DNA of 64,000 nucleotides from Rhodospirillales bacterium (GCA_025352665.1 JANXSM010000062.1:1-64000), one strand, 5' to 3'; positions 26,628 through 35,162 are shown, numbered from the stretch's first letter. The notes: generated by a model not told the origin, from the letters alone. Numbers and translations are program-made.

Positions 26628-27392
26628 ATGGGCCTGTCTGTGCTTCAACCCTCTGGCCGGGCGCGTGCCGTCGCGGTACGGGCCGTGATCGCCCCCGACC
26701 CGGTGCGGCCCTGGAGCCTGCCGCGCCTGGCGGTGGCCGCAGCCCTATGGGGCAACGGATTCACGCTGCCCTGGGACCCGGCCCGGACCGAGAGTTTGAT
26801 CAACCAACTCGGCGTGTGTGCGACGGACCGTGTGCTGCTGGTCGGTGGCGGCCCCGGCGGCATCGCCCGCTCGCTGGCGGCCGCCACCGGCGCCGAGATC
26901 GTCTGTTATGAAAGCGATCCGCTGCTCGCCGGGATGGGCGCAACGCTGGCCTATCGCCCCGGCCAGCCGGATTTCGGCCGCCGTGGCTTCGACCATGCGG
27001 TGGTGATCGAAGGCTGGGCCGGCGGCAGGCTCGAGGACCTGCTGGCCGCCGTCGCCTTCGCGCTGCGGCCGGGCGGAAGGGTCGCCGTCGAATCGGTGCT
27101 GGGCGACCCCGTGGCGGCCTGCAGGGTGCTGAGCCATCTGCGCTGCAATCTCGACGTGGCCGAGGATCACTCCGCAGGCTTCATCGCCCGCGCCACCGGC
27201 TGCTGGGCGGCCCTTGCCGCCAAGCTGGAGCGTGCCGGCGGCGAAGCGATGCTGCCGCCTTCCGGCCGCAAGGAGCTGCGCGCCGAAGCGCAGGATTGGA
27301 TGCTGCGGCTGCAAAGCCTGCGTTCCGGGGCACTGCGCCGGGTACGTCTGGTGGCGCAGGGCAGGGGGATTGGTTACCGAATGACGGCGTGA
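26628..27392 (+). CDS. class I SAM-dependent methyltransferase-like protein
   Basis: About 254 residues. [18 protein letters not shown] is a SAM-binding motif I, followed by [13 protein letters not shown] (acidic motif II) and [17 protein letters not shown] (motif post-III). These are the order and spacing of a Rossmann methyltransferase. The N-terminal ~45 residues ([20 protein letters not shown]) and the C-terminal helical part are family specific. The acceptor is unknown. ATG 26628 is preferred; GTG 26619 is possible. It is divergent from the two-helix membrane protein. Confidence 0.72.
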   Translation: MGLSVLQPSGRARAVAVRAVIAPDPVRPWSLPRLAVAAALWGNGFTLPWDPARTESLINQLGVCATDRVLLVGGGPGGIARSLAAATGAEIVCYESDPLLAGMGATLAYRPGQPDFGRRGFDHAVVIEGWAGGRLEDLLAAVAFALRPGGRVAVESVLGDPVAACRVLSHLRCNLDVAEDHSAGFIARATGCWAALAAKLERAGGEAMLPPSGRKELRAEAQDWMLRLQSLRSGALRRVRLVAQGRGIGYRMTA

Positions 27393-27415
27393 CCAGCCAG
27401 CGGCGCCCCGCGGCG

Positions 27416-27614
27416 TTACGGCCGCTCGAACACCAGCGAACCGTCCCGCGTTCCAACCACCGTCCAACCACCGTCCAACCAGCGGTGCGATAGAAGGCCT
27501 CGGCCCTGGTACCGGGCCAGGTGGTGAGCCAGATCCGCGGGCATCTGGCCGCATCGCGCACCGCGACAGCCTGGACGAACTGCGCCGGGTCATCTGTTTC
27601 AGCCCCTCCCGCAT
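27416..27614 (-). pseudogene. GNAT acetyltransferase C-terminal remnant with frameshift
   Basis: Read leftwards, one frame encodes [30 protein letters not shown] and GWTVVG, the acetyl-CoA-binding half of a GNAT enzyme. The expected ending DGSLVFERP and its stop are present but in another frame. The break coincides with an 11-bp tandem duplication of CCAACCACCGT (27453-27474); removing one copy restores [17 protein letters not shown]. The N-terminal half of the enzyme is absent: an in-frame stop precedes the remnant. This fills most of the gap between the methyltransferase gene and rpmJ. Confidence 0.7.
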
Positions 27615-27646
27615 GTCACGCCAGAGCCCTATGATGGTGCCAAGCC

Positions 27647-27675
27647 TTGACAGAAAAACCCCCAGGCCCTATCCC
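27647..27675 (+). promoter_or_regulatory. candidate sigma-70 promoter for rpmJ
   Basis: A perfect TTGACA (27647-27652) is followed after 17 nt by TATCCC (27670-27675), which keeps only the TAT of the -10 consensus. The pair lies about 37 nt before the L36 start codon, a plausible distance. The -35 match and spacing are seen; activity is inference. Confidence 0.45.
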
Positions 27676-27711
27676 CCGCGCCTCAATTTCGGCGCATGCA
27701 AGGCCAGTCCC

Positions 27712-27837
27712 ATGAAAGTTCGCAATAGTCTGAAATCGGCCAAAGTGCGCGACAAGAACTGTCGCGTGGTGCGCCGTCGTGGGCGCGTCTATGTCATCAA
27801 CAAGAAGAATCCGCGGATGAAGGCGCGTCAGGGTTAA
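27712..27837 (+). CDS. rpmJ: 50S ribosomal protein L36 (one-cysteine type)
   Basis: A 41-residue ribosomal protein: [17 protein letters not shown] followed by [18 protein letters not shown] and KARQG. The zinc-ribbon cysteines of the C+ form are missing, leaving one Cys, as is usual for alphaproteobacterial L36. It binds 23S rRNA late in large-subunit assembly. ATG 27712 has AAGG at 8 nt. It stands alone between the GNAT remnant and glcD. Confidence 0.95.
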   Translation: MKVRNSLKSAKVRDKNCRVVRRRGRVYVINKKNPRMKARQG

Positions 27838-27946
27838 CCCTGCGCGGGTCTTCCCGGCGGAGGTCGCTGCGGCGATATCTTGCAGCCAACATGGGATCGG
27901 CCGCACAATCTCCGCCATAGCTTCATAACCTGCGGGGGAGGCCGGC

Positions 27947-29386
27947 TTGATTTCGCAATACGAGCCCAAGGCCGGCGTGATCGCCCGGCGAGACAGCATC
28001 CTCGCCGGACTGCGCCGCATCCTGCCCGACAACGGCGTGATCGGCGAGGCGCTGCGCCTCAAACCCTACGAGACCGACGGGCTGGCCGCATACCGCCAAC
28101 CGCCGCTGGCCGTCGCTTTGCCGGAAACCACCGAGCAGGTGGCGGCCGTCATGGCGTTCTGCCATGCCCAGGGCGTGCGCGTGGTCCCGCGCGGCGCCGG
28201 CACCAGCCTCTCCGGTGGTGCACTGCCCATGGCCGATGCCGTCGTGATCGGCATGATGCGCATGAACCGCATCCTCGATATCGACTACGCCGACCGCTGC
28301 GCCGTGGTGCAGGCGGGGGTCACCAACATCGGCATCACCCAGGCGGTGTCCGAACACGACTTCTTCTACGCGCCGGACCCGTCGAGCCAGCTTGCCTGCA
28401 TGATCGGCGGCAACGTGATGATGAACTCCGGCGGCGCGCATTGCCTGCGCTACGGCGTCACCGCGAACAACCTGCTGGGCTTGAAGATCGTCACCGTCAC
28501 CGGCGAGATCATCGACATCGGCGGCGCCTATTGCGACAGCGCCGGTTACGACTGGCTCGGCCTGATCACCGGCAGCGAAGGCCAGCTGGCCCTGGTCACC
28601 GAAGTCACTGTGCGCATCCTGCACAGCCCCGAGGGCCAACGCGCCATGCTCGCAGCCTTCGCCAGCGTCGAAACCGCGGGCGAATGCGTGGACGCCATCA
28701 TCGGCTCAGGCATCATCCCTGTGGCGCTGGAGTTCATGGACCGGCCCTGCATCCACGCCTGCGAGGCCTTCGCCCACGCCGGCTACCCGCTCGATGCCGA
28801 CGCGCTGCTCATCATAGAAGTCGAGGGAAGTGTCGCCGAGCAAGACGATCTGCTCGGCCGCATCAAGGAGATCTGCCGCAAATACGATCCGATCAGCCTA
28901 AAAGTGTCGGAAAGTGCGGAGGAAAGCCTGGCGATCTGGAAGGGCCGCAAAGGTGCCTTCGGCGCCGTGGGCCGCATCAGCCCGGACTATCTGTGCATGG
29001 ACGGCACCATCCCGACCTCCCAGCTCGCCTACGTGCTGCGCCGCATCGGCGAGATGAGTGCCGCCTGCGGCCTCGCCGTTGCCAACGTGTTCCATGCCGG
29101 CGACGGCAATCTGCACCCGCTCATCATGTTCGACGCCAATGACCCCGCGGGTTTCCAGGCCGCCGAGACATTCGGCGCCGACATCCTGAGACTATGCGTC
29201 GAGGTCGGTGGCTGCCTCACCGGCGAGCACGGCGTGGGTGTGGAGAAGCGCGACCTGATGGGCGTGCAGTTCACCGAAACCGAGCTCGACCAGCAACGGC
29301 GCATCAAGTCGGCCTTCGACCCCGGCTGGCTGCTCAACCCCTCCAAGGTGTTCCCGCTCAAGCTGCCGGCGATGGCAGCCGAGTAA
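27947..29386 (+). CDS. glcD: glycolate oxidase subunit GlcD (FAD-linked)
   Basis: A 479-residue FAD-binding subunit. VVPRGAGTSLSGGALPMADA is the phosphate-binding part of the FAD_binding_4 domain. NVFHAGDGNLHPLI and CLTGEHGVGVEKR are the His-containing motifs of the vanillyl-alcohol-oxidase-fold C domain. It oxidises glycolate (or D-lactate) to the 2-oxoacid, passing electrons via GlcE/GlcF to the respiratory chain. The start is TTG 27947, supported by GGGGGAGG 5 nt upstream; no ATG fits. Its TAA shares a base with the glcE ATG (TAATG), so translation is coupled. Confidence 0.95.
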   Translation: MISQYEPKAGVIARRDSILAGLRRILPDNGVIGEALRLKPYETDGLAAYRQPPLAVALPETTEQVAAVMAFCHAQGVRVVPRGAGTSLSGGALPMADAVVIGMMRMNRILDIDYADRCAVVQAGVTNIGITQAVSEHDFFYAPDPSSQLACMIGGNVMMNSGGAHCLRYGVTANNLLGLKIVTVTGEIIDIGGAYCDSAGYDWLGLITGSEGQLALVTEVTVRILHSPEGQRAMLAAFASVETAGECVDAIIGSGIIPVALEFMDRPCIHACEAFAHAGYPLDADALLIIEVEGSVAEQDDLLGRIKEICRKYDPISLKVSESAEESLAIWKGRKGAFGAVGRISPDYLCMDGTIPTSQLAYVLRRIGEMSAACGLAVANVFHAGDGNLHPLIMFDANDPAGFQAAETFGADILRLCVEVGGCLTGEHGVGVEKRDLMGVQFTETELDQQRRIKSAFDPGWLLNPSKVFPLKLPAMAAE

Positions 29387-30609
29387 TGCCCGACAGCGTC
29401 ACCCAGGCGCCGCAGCCGCTGAACGAGGCGGAACTCGCGTCCATGGTCGCCGAAGCCTGCGCCACGCGGGCACCGGTCTGGGTGTGCGGCAACGGCAGCA
29501 AATCCGAGATGCTGCGCCCGGTGCAGGCCTCGCGCAGCATCTCCACCGCCGAACTGCGCGGCGTGACGCTGTATTCGCCCACCGAGCTGATCCTGTCGGC
29601 CCGCGCCGGCACGCCGATGGCCGAGATCGAGGCGACTCTGGCCGAGCGCGGCCAGCATGTCATTGCCGAACCGCCGGATTTCAGTCATCTGCTGGGGAGT
29701 TCGAAGGCGCAGACGATCGGCGGCGTGGTATCTACCAACCTTTCTGGACCGCGCCGCATCGCCTGGGGTGCCATGCGCGACCACGTGATGGGCCTGCGCG
29801 CCGTCAACGGCCATGGCGAGGTGATCCGTGCCGGCGGCCGCGTGCTCAAGAACGTCACCGGGCTCGATCTGTGCAAGCTGCTGTCCGGCGCCCACGGCAC
29901 GCTGGCCGTCATCACCGAGGTCACCATCAAGGTCCTGCCGGCACCGGAGCGCCAGGCCACCCTGGTGCTGCCGGGGCTCGACCCTACCCGCGGCGTGGCC
30001 GCGCTGTCGGCCGCCCTCGGCTCGCCCTACGCGGTCTCGGCCGCAGCCTATCTGCCACGTGAGGCCGCCCGCCGCCTGCCCGCGCTGGCCTGGGTCGACC
30101 GCTCGGTCACACTCGCCCGGATCGAGGATTTCACCGCCTCCGTGCTCTACCGTACCGACCGGTTGCGCGCGGACCTTGCCGCGTTCGGGCCAGCGGAAAT
30201 CCTCGATGACGGTGCCAGCCGCGCCGCCTGGGCCGGGGTGCGCGATGCCGTGCCGCTGCCGTCGGCACCCGAGCAGGCGATCTGGCGCATCTCCGTCCGC
30301 CCCTCCGCCGGCCCCGCCGTCGCGGCCCGGCTGCAGCAGGCGTTCGGTGCCGGGTGGTTCCTCGATTGGGGCGGCGGCCTCGTGTGGATCGCAGGCCCCG
30401 CCACCGAAGCGGCGCATGCCGAGGTAGAGAACGCCGCCCGCGCGGGCGGCGGCACCTGGACGCTGTTCCGTGGCCCGCTCGCGCTGCGCGCCACCGTCGA
30501 CGTCATTCCGCCCGAGCCGAATGCTTTGGCCGCCATCGCCGCCCGCGTGAAATCCGCCTTCGATCCCGCCGGCATCCTCAACCCGGGCCGCATGCGCGCC
30601 AGCCTGTAA
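29386..30609 (+). CDS. glcE: glycolate oxidase subunit GlcE
   Basis: A 407-residue second FAD_binding_4 subunit. It shows VWVCGNGSKSEMLRPVQ, SSKAQTIGGVVSTNLSGPRR, GEVIRAGGRVLKNVTGLDL and the end motif DPAGILNPGRM, all typical of GlcE. It partners GlcD and GlcF in the membrane-associated glycolate dehydrogenase. ATG 29386 overlaps the glcD stop by one base. It is followed 10 nt later by a small membrane-protein gene, an unusual insertion before glcF. Confidence 0.94.
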   Translation: MPDSVTQAPQPLNEAELASMVAEACATRAPVWVCGNGSKSEMLRPVQASRSISTAELRGVTLYSPTELILSARAGTPMAEIEATLAERGQHVIAEPPDFSHLLGSSKAQTIGGVVSTNLSGPRRIAWGAMRDHVMGLRAVNGHGEVIRAGGRVLKNVTGLDLCKLLSGAHGTLAVITEVTIKVLPAPERQATLVLPGLDPTRGVAALSAALGSPYAVSAAAYLPREAARRLPALAWVDRSVTLARIEDFTASVLYRTDRLRADLAAFGPAEILDDGASRAAWAGVRDAVPLPSAPEQAIWRISVRPSAGPAVAARLQQAFGAGWFLDWGGGLVWIAGPATEAAHAEVENAARAGGGTWTLFRGPLALRATVDVIPPEPNALAAIAARVKSAFDPAGILNPGRMRASL

Positions 30610-30619
30610 GGAAAGACGC

Positions 30620-30889
30620 ATGACCTATCATCTGACCTGGCTCGCCACATTCGCCGTCATCATCGTGGGCGTCGCCATCGGCGTCGGCTCCGCCTTCGTG
30701 TTCCGCGAGGACCCGGTGCGCACGCTGTGGGCGTTGGTCGTGGCGCTGGTGTTCATCGTGTCCGGCTGCACCTCCGTGCTGTTCGACTACTCCTGGATGG
30801 CCTCCGCCACCGCCCGTCTCGCAGCCCAGGCGATGGCGATCACGACCTTTCTGGCCGGCATCACCTACGCAGTGCGCGACAGGGCCTGA
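30620..30889 (+). CDS. small three-helix membrane protein inside the glc operon
   Basis: An 89-residue hydrophobic protein with three predicted membrane helices (about residues 6-28, 35-57 and 64-84) and few charged residues (REDPVR in the first loop, RDRA at the end). AAGGAAAG precedes ATG 30620, and its TGA shares a base with the glcF ATG (TGATG). No family is recognised. Its place between glcE and glcF, coupled on the glcF side, suggests a membrane anchor or quinone-side partner of the GlcDEF complex. That role is inference from context. Confidence 0.78.
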   Translation: MTYHLTWLATFAVIIVGVAIGVGSAFVFREDPVRTLWALVVALVFIVSGCTSVLFDYSWMASATARLAAQAMAITTFLAGITYAVRDRA

Positions 30890-32196
30890 TGCAGACCAAT
30901 TTCACCCAAGGTCAGCTCGCTGACCCGGATACCGCCTCGTCCAACGCCATCTTGCGCACCTGCGTCCACTGCGGCATGTGCACGGCGACCTGCCCGACCT
31001 TCCTGCTGCTGGGCGACGAACTCGACAGTCCGCGTGGCCGCATCTACCTCATCAAGGACATGCTGGAGAGCGGCCGCCCCGCCACCGAGGAGGTGGTCCG
31101 CCATGTCGACCGCTGTTTGTCGTGCCTCTCGTGCATGACGACCTGCCCTTCGGGCGTGAACTACATGCACCTGGTGGACCACGCGCGCAGCTACATCCAG
31201 GAAACCTATCGCAGGCCCTGGCATGAGCGCCTGCTGCGCCATGCGCTGAAACTGAGCCTGCCGCATCCCGCCCGCATGCGCCTGGCGCTGATGGCGGCGC
31301 GCCTCGCCAAACCCTTCACTGGCCTGCTGCCGCAGGGCAGCCTCGCCCTGCGCCGGCTGCGCGCCGTCGTCGATCTGGCGCCGATGCATGTCACCGCGGC
31401 CCGCGCGGTCGAGCGCCCGCAAACGCACCAGGCGATCGGCGCCCGCCGCGGCCGCGTGGCGCTGCTGGCCGGCTGCGCCCAGCAGGTGCTGGCGCCACAG
31501 ATCAACGAGGCCACCATCCGTCTGCTCACCCGCATGGGTATCGAGGTCGTGGTCGCCAAGGGCGCCGGCTGCTGTGGGGCACTCACCCATCACATGGGCA
31601 TGCATGATCCCGCCATGGCCTCGGCGCGCGCCAACATCGTCGCCTGGACCGCCGAGCTCGACGCCGGTGGGCTCGATGGCATCGTGATCAACACTTCCGG
31701 CTGCGGCACCACCGTGAAGGACTACGGCTTCATGTTCCGCGACCAGCCCGAGGCGGCCGCCGCCGCGCGCGTCTCGGCCCTGGCCCTCGATATCACGCAG
31801 TACCTGTCCCGCCTCGGCTACGAACCCACCCGGCCGGCGCCGGACCTGACCATCGCCTACCACGCCGCCTGCAGCCTGCAGCACGGCCAGCAGGTCACCG
31901 CCGAGCCCAAACAGCTGTTGGCGCGCGCGGGCTTCCGTGTCGCGATCCCTGCCGAAAGCCACATCTGCTGCGGCTCCGCCGGCACCTACAACCTCATGCA
32001 GCCGGACATCGCCGACCGCCTGCGCGACCGCAAACTCGCCCACATCGCAGCCGTCCATCCGGACGTGATCGCCGCCGGCAACATTGGCTGCATCACCCAG
32101 CTGGCGGGCGCCACACCCGTGGTTCACACCATCGAGCTGCTGGACTGGATGGCCGGTGGACCGCCGCCCGTGGGGATGGGCGCCTTGGCAAGCTAG
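30889..32196 (+). CDS. glcF: glycolate oxidase iron-sulfur subunit GlcF
   Basis: A 435-residue electron-transfer subunit. Two 4Fe-4S motifs, CVHCGMCTATCP and CLSCLSCMTTCP, lie in the first 90 residues. Two cysteine-rich CCG domains follow, with GCCGALTHHMG and HICCGSAGTYNLMQ. It carries electrons from GlcD/GlcE flavins to quinone. ATG 30889 overlaps the stop of the small membrane protein. The TAG stop at 32194 is formed by the MITE-like element; the reconstructed empty site would have read TAA. Confidence 0.95.
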   Translation: MQTNFTQGQLADPDTASSNAILRTCVHCGMCTATCPTFLLLGDELDSPRGRIYLIKDMLESGRPATEEVVRHVDRCLSCLSCMTTCPSGVNYMHLVDHARSYIQETYRRPWHERLLRHALKLSLPHPARMRLALMAARLAKPFTGLLPQGSLALRRLRAVVDLAPMHVTAARAVERPQTHQAIGARRGRVALLAGCAQQVLAPQINEATIRLLTRMGIEVVVAKGAGCCGALTHHMGMHDPAMASARANIVAWTAELDAGGLDGIVINTSGCGTTVKDYGFMFRDQPEAAAAARVSALALDITQYLSRLGYEPTRPAPDLTIAYHAACSLQHGQQVTAEPKQLLARAGFRVAIPAESHICCGSAGTYNLMQPDIADRLRDRKLAHIAAVHPDVIAAGNIGCITQLAGATPVVHTIELLDWMAGGPPPVGMGALAS

Positions 32197-32298
32197 AGTG
32201 GGATAACGTCTGTCAGGCGACGTCATCCCGCTCCAGCTCTTTGTTTTATCGCGTGATTCAGACCTTTCGATGATTCCACCTTCGGTCATCACGCTCTA
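32194..32298 (-). mobile_element. MITE-like element copy 3
   Basis: A full-length copy in reverse orientation: hairpin arm first (GTGGGATAACGTC pairs imperfectly with GACGTCATCCCGCTC), then the A arm (GTTTTATCGCGTGATTCAG, CACCTTCGGTCATCACG), ending CTCTA. Its TAG is the glcF stop. Removing the element and one TA gives AGC-TA-ATG, so glcF would end in TAA. Confidence 0.82.
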
Positions 32299-32337
32299 AT
32301 GCTTGCATCCGGACGGCCGTCCGCGCCAGCATGGGCC

Positions 32338-32910
32338 ATGCGCTTGATCGTTCTCGCCGTCGCAACGCTGGTGCTCGCCCCTCAGGCCGGCCGGGCGCAA
32401 ACACGCCCCGACCCGGCAAAGCCCGACCCCAAGGCCGATATCGGCCTGTTGCTGGACGGTCTCGCCGTTGCCCCATCCGACGACGTTGCAGCCCGGCTCG
32501 AACAGCGCATCGCGACGCTGTGGCTGCAGAAGGGCGGCCCCACGGCGGCCATGATGATGTCGCGCGGCCAGCGCAACCTGCAGGGAGGCGATGCCAAGGA
32601 GGCCGTCGGTGACCTAGACTCGGTGCTGGTGCTCGAACCCGATCTCGCCACGGCCTTCGTTCGCCGCGCCGCAGCCCGCTTCGACACCGGCGACATCTCC
32701 GGCGCCCTGCGCGACCTGCAGGAGGCGCTGAAGCGGGAACCCCGCCAGTTCGAGGCGTTGAAAACCTTGTCCCGCATCGCCGAGACGCAGGGCAACATGC
32801 CGGCGGCGCTGACCGCCTGGCGCAAGCTGCTGGAGATCGACCCGCACACCGCCAACGCCCAGTCCCGCCTGCAGGAGCTGACCAAGGCGGTCGAGGGCGA
32901 GGACACCTGA
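32338..32910 (+). CDS. exported tetratricopeptide-repeat protein
   Basis: About 190 residues. A signal peptide (LIVLAVATLVLA...GRAQT) is followed by a short linker and three TPR-like helical pairs: SRGQRNLQGGDAKEAVGDLD, FVRRAAARFDTGDISGALRD and [23 protein letters not shown] arrays mediate protein contacts in the periplasm; the partner is unknown. ATG 32338 places the signal peptide at the N-terminus; ATG 32299, directly after the repeat element, is an in-frame alternative. It is followed 22 nt later by a transporter gene. Confidence 0.82.
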   Translation: MRLIVLAVATLVLAPQAGRAQTRPDPAKPDPKADIGLLLDGLAVAPSDDVAARLEQRIATLWLQKGGPTAAMMMSRGQRNLQGGDAKEAVGDLDSVLVLEPDLATAFVRRAAARFDTGDISGALRDLQEALKREPRQFEALKTLSRIAETQGNMPAALTAWRKLLEIDPHTANAQSRLQELTKAVEGEDT

Positions 32911-32932
32911 GCCCGAATCCAGCCGGTTTTTC

Positions 32933-33994
32933 ATGAAGGCCCCCGACCTCGTCCGCATCACGCTCGGCGTGCTGTGCCTGTTCGGCCTGATCGCGGCCAC
33001 CGCCACCATCCTGCTGCCATTTCTGCCGTCCACCATCTGGGCGATCACCTTGGTGCTCGCCACATGGCCGGTGCTGCGCCGGCTGCAGACGGCGTTCGGG
33101 GGGCGGCGTTCATCGGCCGTCGCTGTCATGACACTGCTGCTGCTGGCCATCGTCGTCGCCCCGTTCGGCCTCGCGGTCGCCACCATCCTGCGCAACACCG
33201 ACCGCATCGTCAGCATCGCCACCGCCGTCACCTCGGCGGAGATCCCCCCGGCGCCGGACTGGGTGGCCAATCTGCCGCTGGTCGGCGGCCTCGCCAGCGA
33301 CACTTGGGACAGTCTGGCCAGCGAAGGTGCGAACGCCCTGCTGGCCGAGGCCAAGCCCTATGTCGGTCGCGTCACCCAGTCCTTCGTGGCCGTGGCCGGC
33401 AGTCTGGGTGTGGTGTTCGTGCAACTGCTGCTGACCATCGCCGTCTCGGCCGTGCTCTACGCCAACGGCGAGGCTGCCGCTTCCGCGGCGGTGCGGTTCG
33501 GCCACCGCATCGCAGGCACGCGCGGCCACGAGGCCGTGCTGCTCGCAGGCCAGGCCATCCGCGGCGTGGCGCTGGGCGTGGTGGTGACGGCGATCGCCCA
33601 ATCGGTGCTCGGCGGCCTCGGCCTGCTGATCGCGGGCGTGCCGTTCGCGGGCATTCTCACGGCTGTGATGCTGATGCTGTGCCTGATCCAGATTGGTCCT
33701 CTGCTGGCCCTGGCGCCGGCGGTCGGTTGGCTGTTCTACACCGGCGCCACCGGCTGGGCGGTGGCCCTCATGCTTTGGACCGCCGTGGTCATGGCGCTCG
33801 AACACGTCATCCGCCCCATCCTGATCCGCAAGGGCGCCAAGCTGCCGCTGCTGCTGATCCTGGTCGGCGTGTTCGGCGGCCTGCTCGCCTTCGGCCTGAT
33901 CGGCCTGTTCGCCGGCCCCACCCTGCTCGCGGTCAGCTACACGCTGCTGAACGCCTGGCTGGCGGAGGAAACGCCAAACGCAGACCAAACTTGA
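32933..33994 (+). CDS. AI-2E (YdiK/PerM) family transporter
   Basis: A 353-residue polytopic membrane protein with about eight helices. Two helices lie at the N-terminus, then a soluble amphipathic segment (about residues 90-150), then a dense C-terminal set. The ending YTLLNAWLAEE and the central VLGGLGLLIAGVPFAGILT fit the AI-2E/PerM exporter superfamily. The substrate is not evident; members move autoinducer-2, solutes or Na+. It follows the TPR gene on the same strand. Confidence 0.87.
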   Translation: MKAPDLVRITLGVLCLFGLIAATATILLPFLPSTIWAITLVLATWPVLRRLQTAFGGRRSSAVAVMTLLLLAIVVAPFGLAVATILRNTDRIVSIATAVTSAEIPPAPDWVANLPLVGGLASDTWDSLASEGANALLAEAKPYVGRVTQSFVAVAGSLGVVFVQLLLTIAVSAVLYANGEAAASAAVRFGHRIAGTRGHEAVLLAGQAIRGVALGVVVTAIAQSVLGGLGLLIAGVPFAGILTAVMLMLCLIQIGPLLALAPAVGWLFYTGATGWAVALMLWTAVVMALEHVIRPILIRKGAKLPLLLILVGVFGGLLAFGLIGLFAGPTLLAVSYTLLNAWLAEETPNADQT

Positions 33995-34018
33995 ACGCCC
34001 GCCCGCACCACGCGACAT

Positions 34019-34249
34019 ATGACGCATGCTCAGAACCGGGACAGGCGCCGAACGCGTAGAACGCCGCCGCGGCAAGCGGGGGCGTCGGGCCTGCGTCCGG
34101 TGCAGCTTTGGGTGCCCGACACCCGGACCCCCAATTTCCTGGCCGACTGCCGTCGCCAATGCCGCATGGTCGCCGCCGCAGAGGCTGGCGGCGACTTCGA
34201 TATCAGCACCGGGTTCGACGTTTCGGACAAGACTGGCTGGACCGATTGA
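34019..34249 (+). CDS. MazE-like DUF3018 antitoxin, probably frameshifted relic
   Basis: A 76-residue frame whose second half (GLRPVQLWVPDTRTPNFLAD, CRRQCRMVAAAEAGG, TGWTD) is clearly a DUF3018/MazE-like antitoxin. The expected N-terminus (TGAERVERRRGK) is present but in another frame, starting at ATG 34026. The two frames would join if one base were added to the GGGGG run near 34079-34083. The annotated N-terminus is therefore probably out-of-frame filler, and the antitoxin a decayed copy. The stop overlaps the toxin's TTG start. The frame comparison is seen; the slip is inference. Confidence 0.65.
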   Translation: MTHAQNRDRRRTRRTPPRQAGASGLRPVQLWVPDTRTPNFLADCRRQCRMVAAAEAGGDFDISTGFDVSDKTGWTD

Positions 34250-34581
34250 AGCGCTACGATCTCATGGCCGTCGCCCTGCAAGGCGAGCAAGGCAAACCCG
34301 ATCCCGCCCTTGTCATCCAAGCCGACGGATTCGACGGACTGTCAGCACGCACGGTCCCACCGTTCACCGGAATTTCGGTAGACGCGCCGTTGATCCGTAT
34401 CGGGATCAAACCGACATCGGCCACTCGCCCAACAAGACCGTGCCGCATCAACATCGAGAGGCCACAGACCCCGCCGTGCATCAAAATAGGCCCGGTGATC
34501 GGATGGCTGGGCAACAGCGCCATGCTGGCAGTCATTTTGATGCGCCGCAGCCAATGCTACCACGATCGGAACGTTCCATGA
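34246..34581 (+). CDS. MazF/PemK-like toxin with substituted catalytic arginine
   Basis: A 111-residue MazF-fold protein: LKRYDLMAVALQGEQGKPD, PALVIQADGF, the TG in VPPFTGISVDAPLIR, and KIGPVIGWLGNSAMLAV. MazF-family RNases need the Arg in the (K/R)xRPA(L/V)V motif (Arg29 of E. coli MazF). Here GKPDPALVI has Asp (codon gat), so activity is probably lost. The C-terminus after MLAV departs from the family. The start is TTG overlapping the antitoxin TGA, possibly a mutated ATG. A relic toxin-antitoxin pair is the best reading. Confidence 0.62.
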   Translation: MKRYDLMAVALQGEQGKPDPALVIQADGFDGLSARTVPPFTGISVDAPLIRIGIKPTSATRPTRPCRINIERPQTPPCIKIGPVIGWLGNSAMLAVILMRRSQCYHDRNVP

Positions 34582-35162
34582 CCACGCTGGCTGACTTCAG
34601 AGCGGGACTCGAGCCCTATCTCGTCCATCTGGGTGCGCGGCCTTTTGTCTGTGCGGGCTCGCCGCTTGCCTGTCGCTCCTTTGTAGTCGGACTGAACGCG
34701 GCCACTGCACTGGACCATCACTTTTCCGCCTACTGGTCAGACGAAACCGGATTTGACCGCGAACTCTTCCTCAACCATTACCGCAGGCTACGGAAACGCG
34801 CTGGAAATCGCCCGGTCGTTGAAGCGATCAGCCGAACGCTGGGTAGCTGCATCGAGACGAACCTCTATGCGGTACCGACCCGGAAAGCGCGTGAACTGAC
34901 GCTGGCGGATCGAGAAAGACCCGTTATCGAATACTTGTTCCGTAGCATCAAACCTCGCGCAGTGTTCGTTCACAGCAACGAACCGATCGAATACTTCGCG
35001 AGGCAAACTGGATGCGGGGATTTCGTGTCGCAGCCCCGACAGGTCACCTGGCATGGCCACGCATTCTGGATTCTCGGGCGCAGAGGGCCGCTCTACACGC
35101 TCGGTCTCAAAGGCGGGGCGAAGTATGTGGCTGAATTGGCAGATCTCGCCAACTCTTCGTAA
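34578..35162 (+). CDS. uracil-DNA-glycosylase-superfamily-like protein
   Basis: A 194-residue protein with an outline like the uracil-DNA glycosylase superfamily: FVVGLNAATALDHHFSAYW near residue 35 (position of the GLNP/GQDPYH loop), DETGFDRELFLNHYRR, and a late strand AVFVHSNEPIEYFAR. The catalytic assignment is tentative. ATG 34578 overlaps the toxin stop (ATGA). Sampled 60-base lines here are about 60% G+C, below the neighbours, which suggests acquired DNA. It ends 21 nt from the convergent trpE gene. Confidence 0.55.
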   Translation: MTTLADFRAGLEPYLVHLGARPFVCAGSPLACRSFVVGLNAATALDHHFSAYWSDETGFDRELFLNHYRRLRKRAGNRPVVEAISRTLGSCIETNLYAVPTRKARELTLADRERPVIEYLFRSIKPRAVFVHSNEPIEYFARQTGCGDFVSQPRQVTWHGHAFWILGRRGPLYTLGLKGGAKYVAELADLANSS

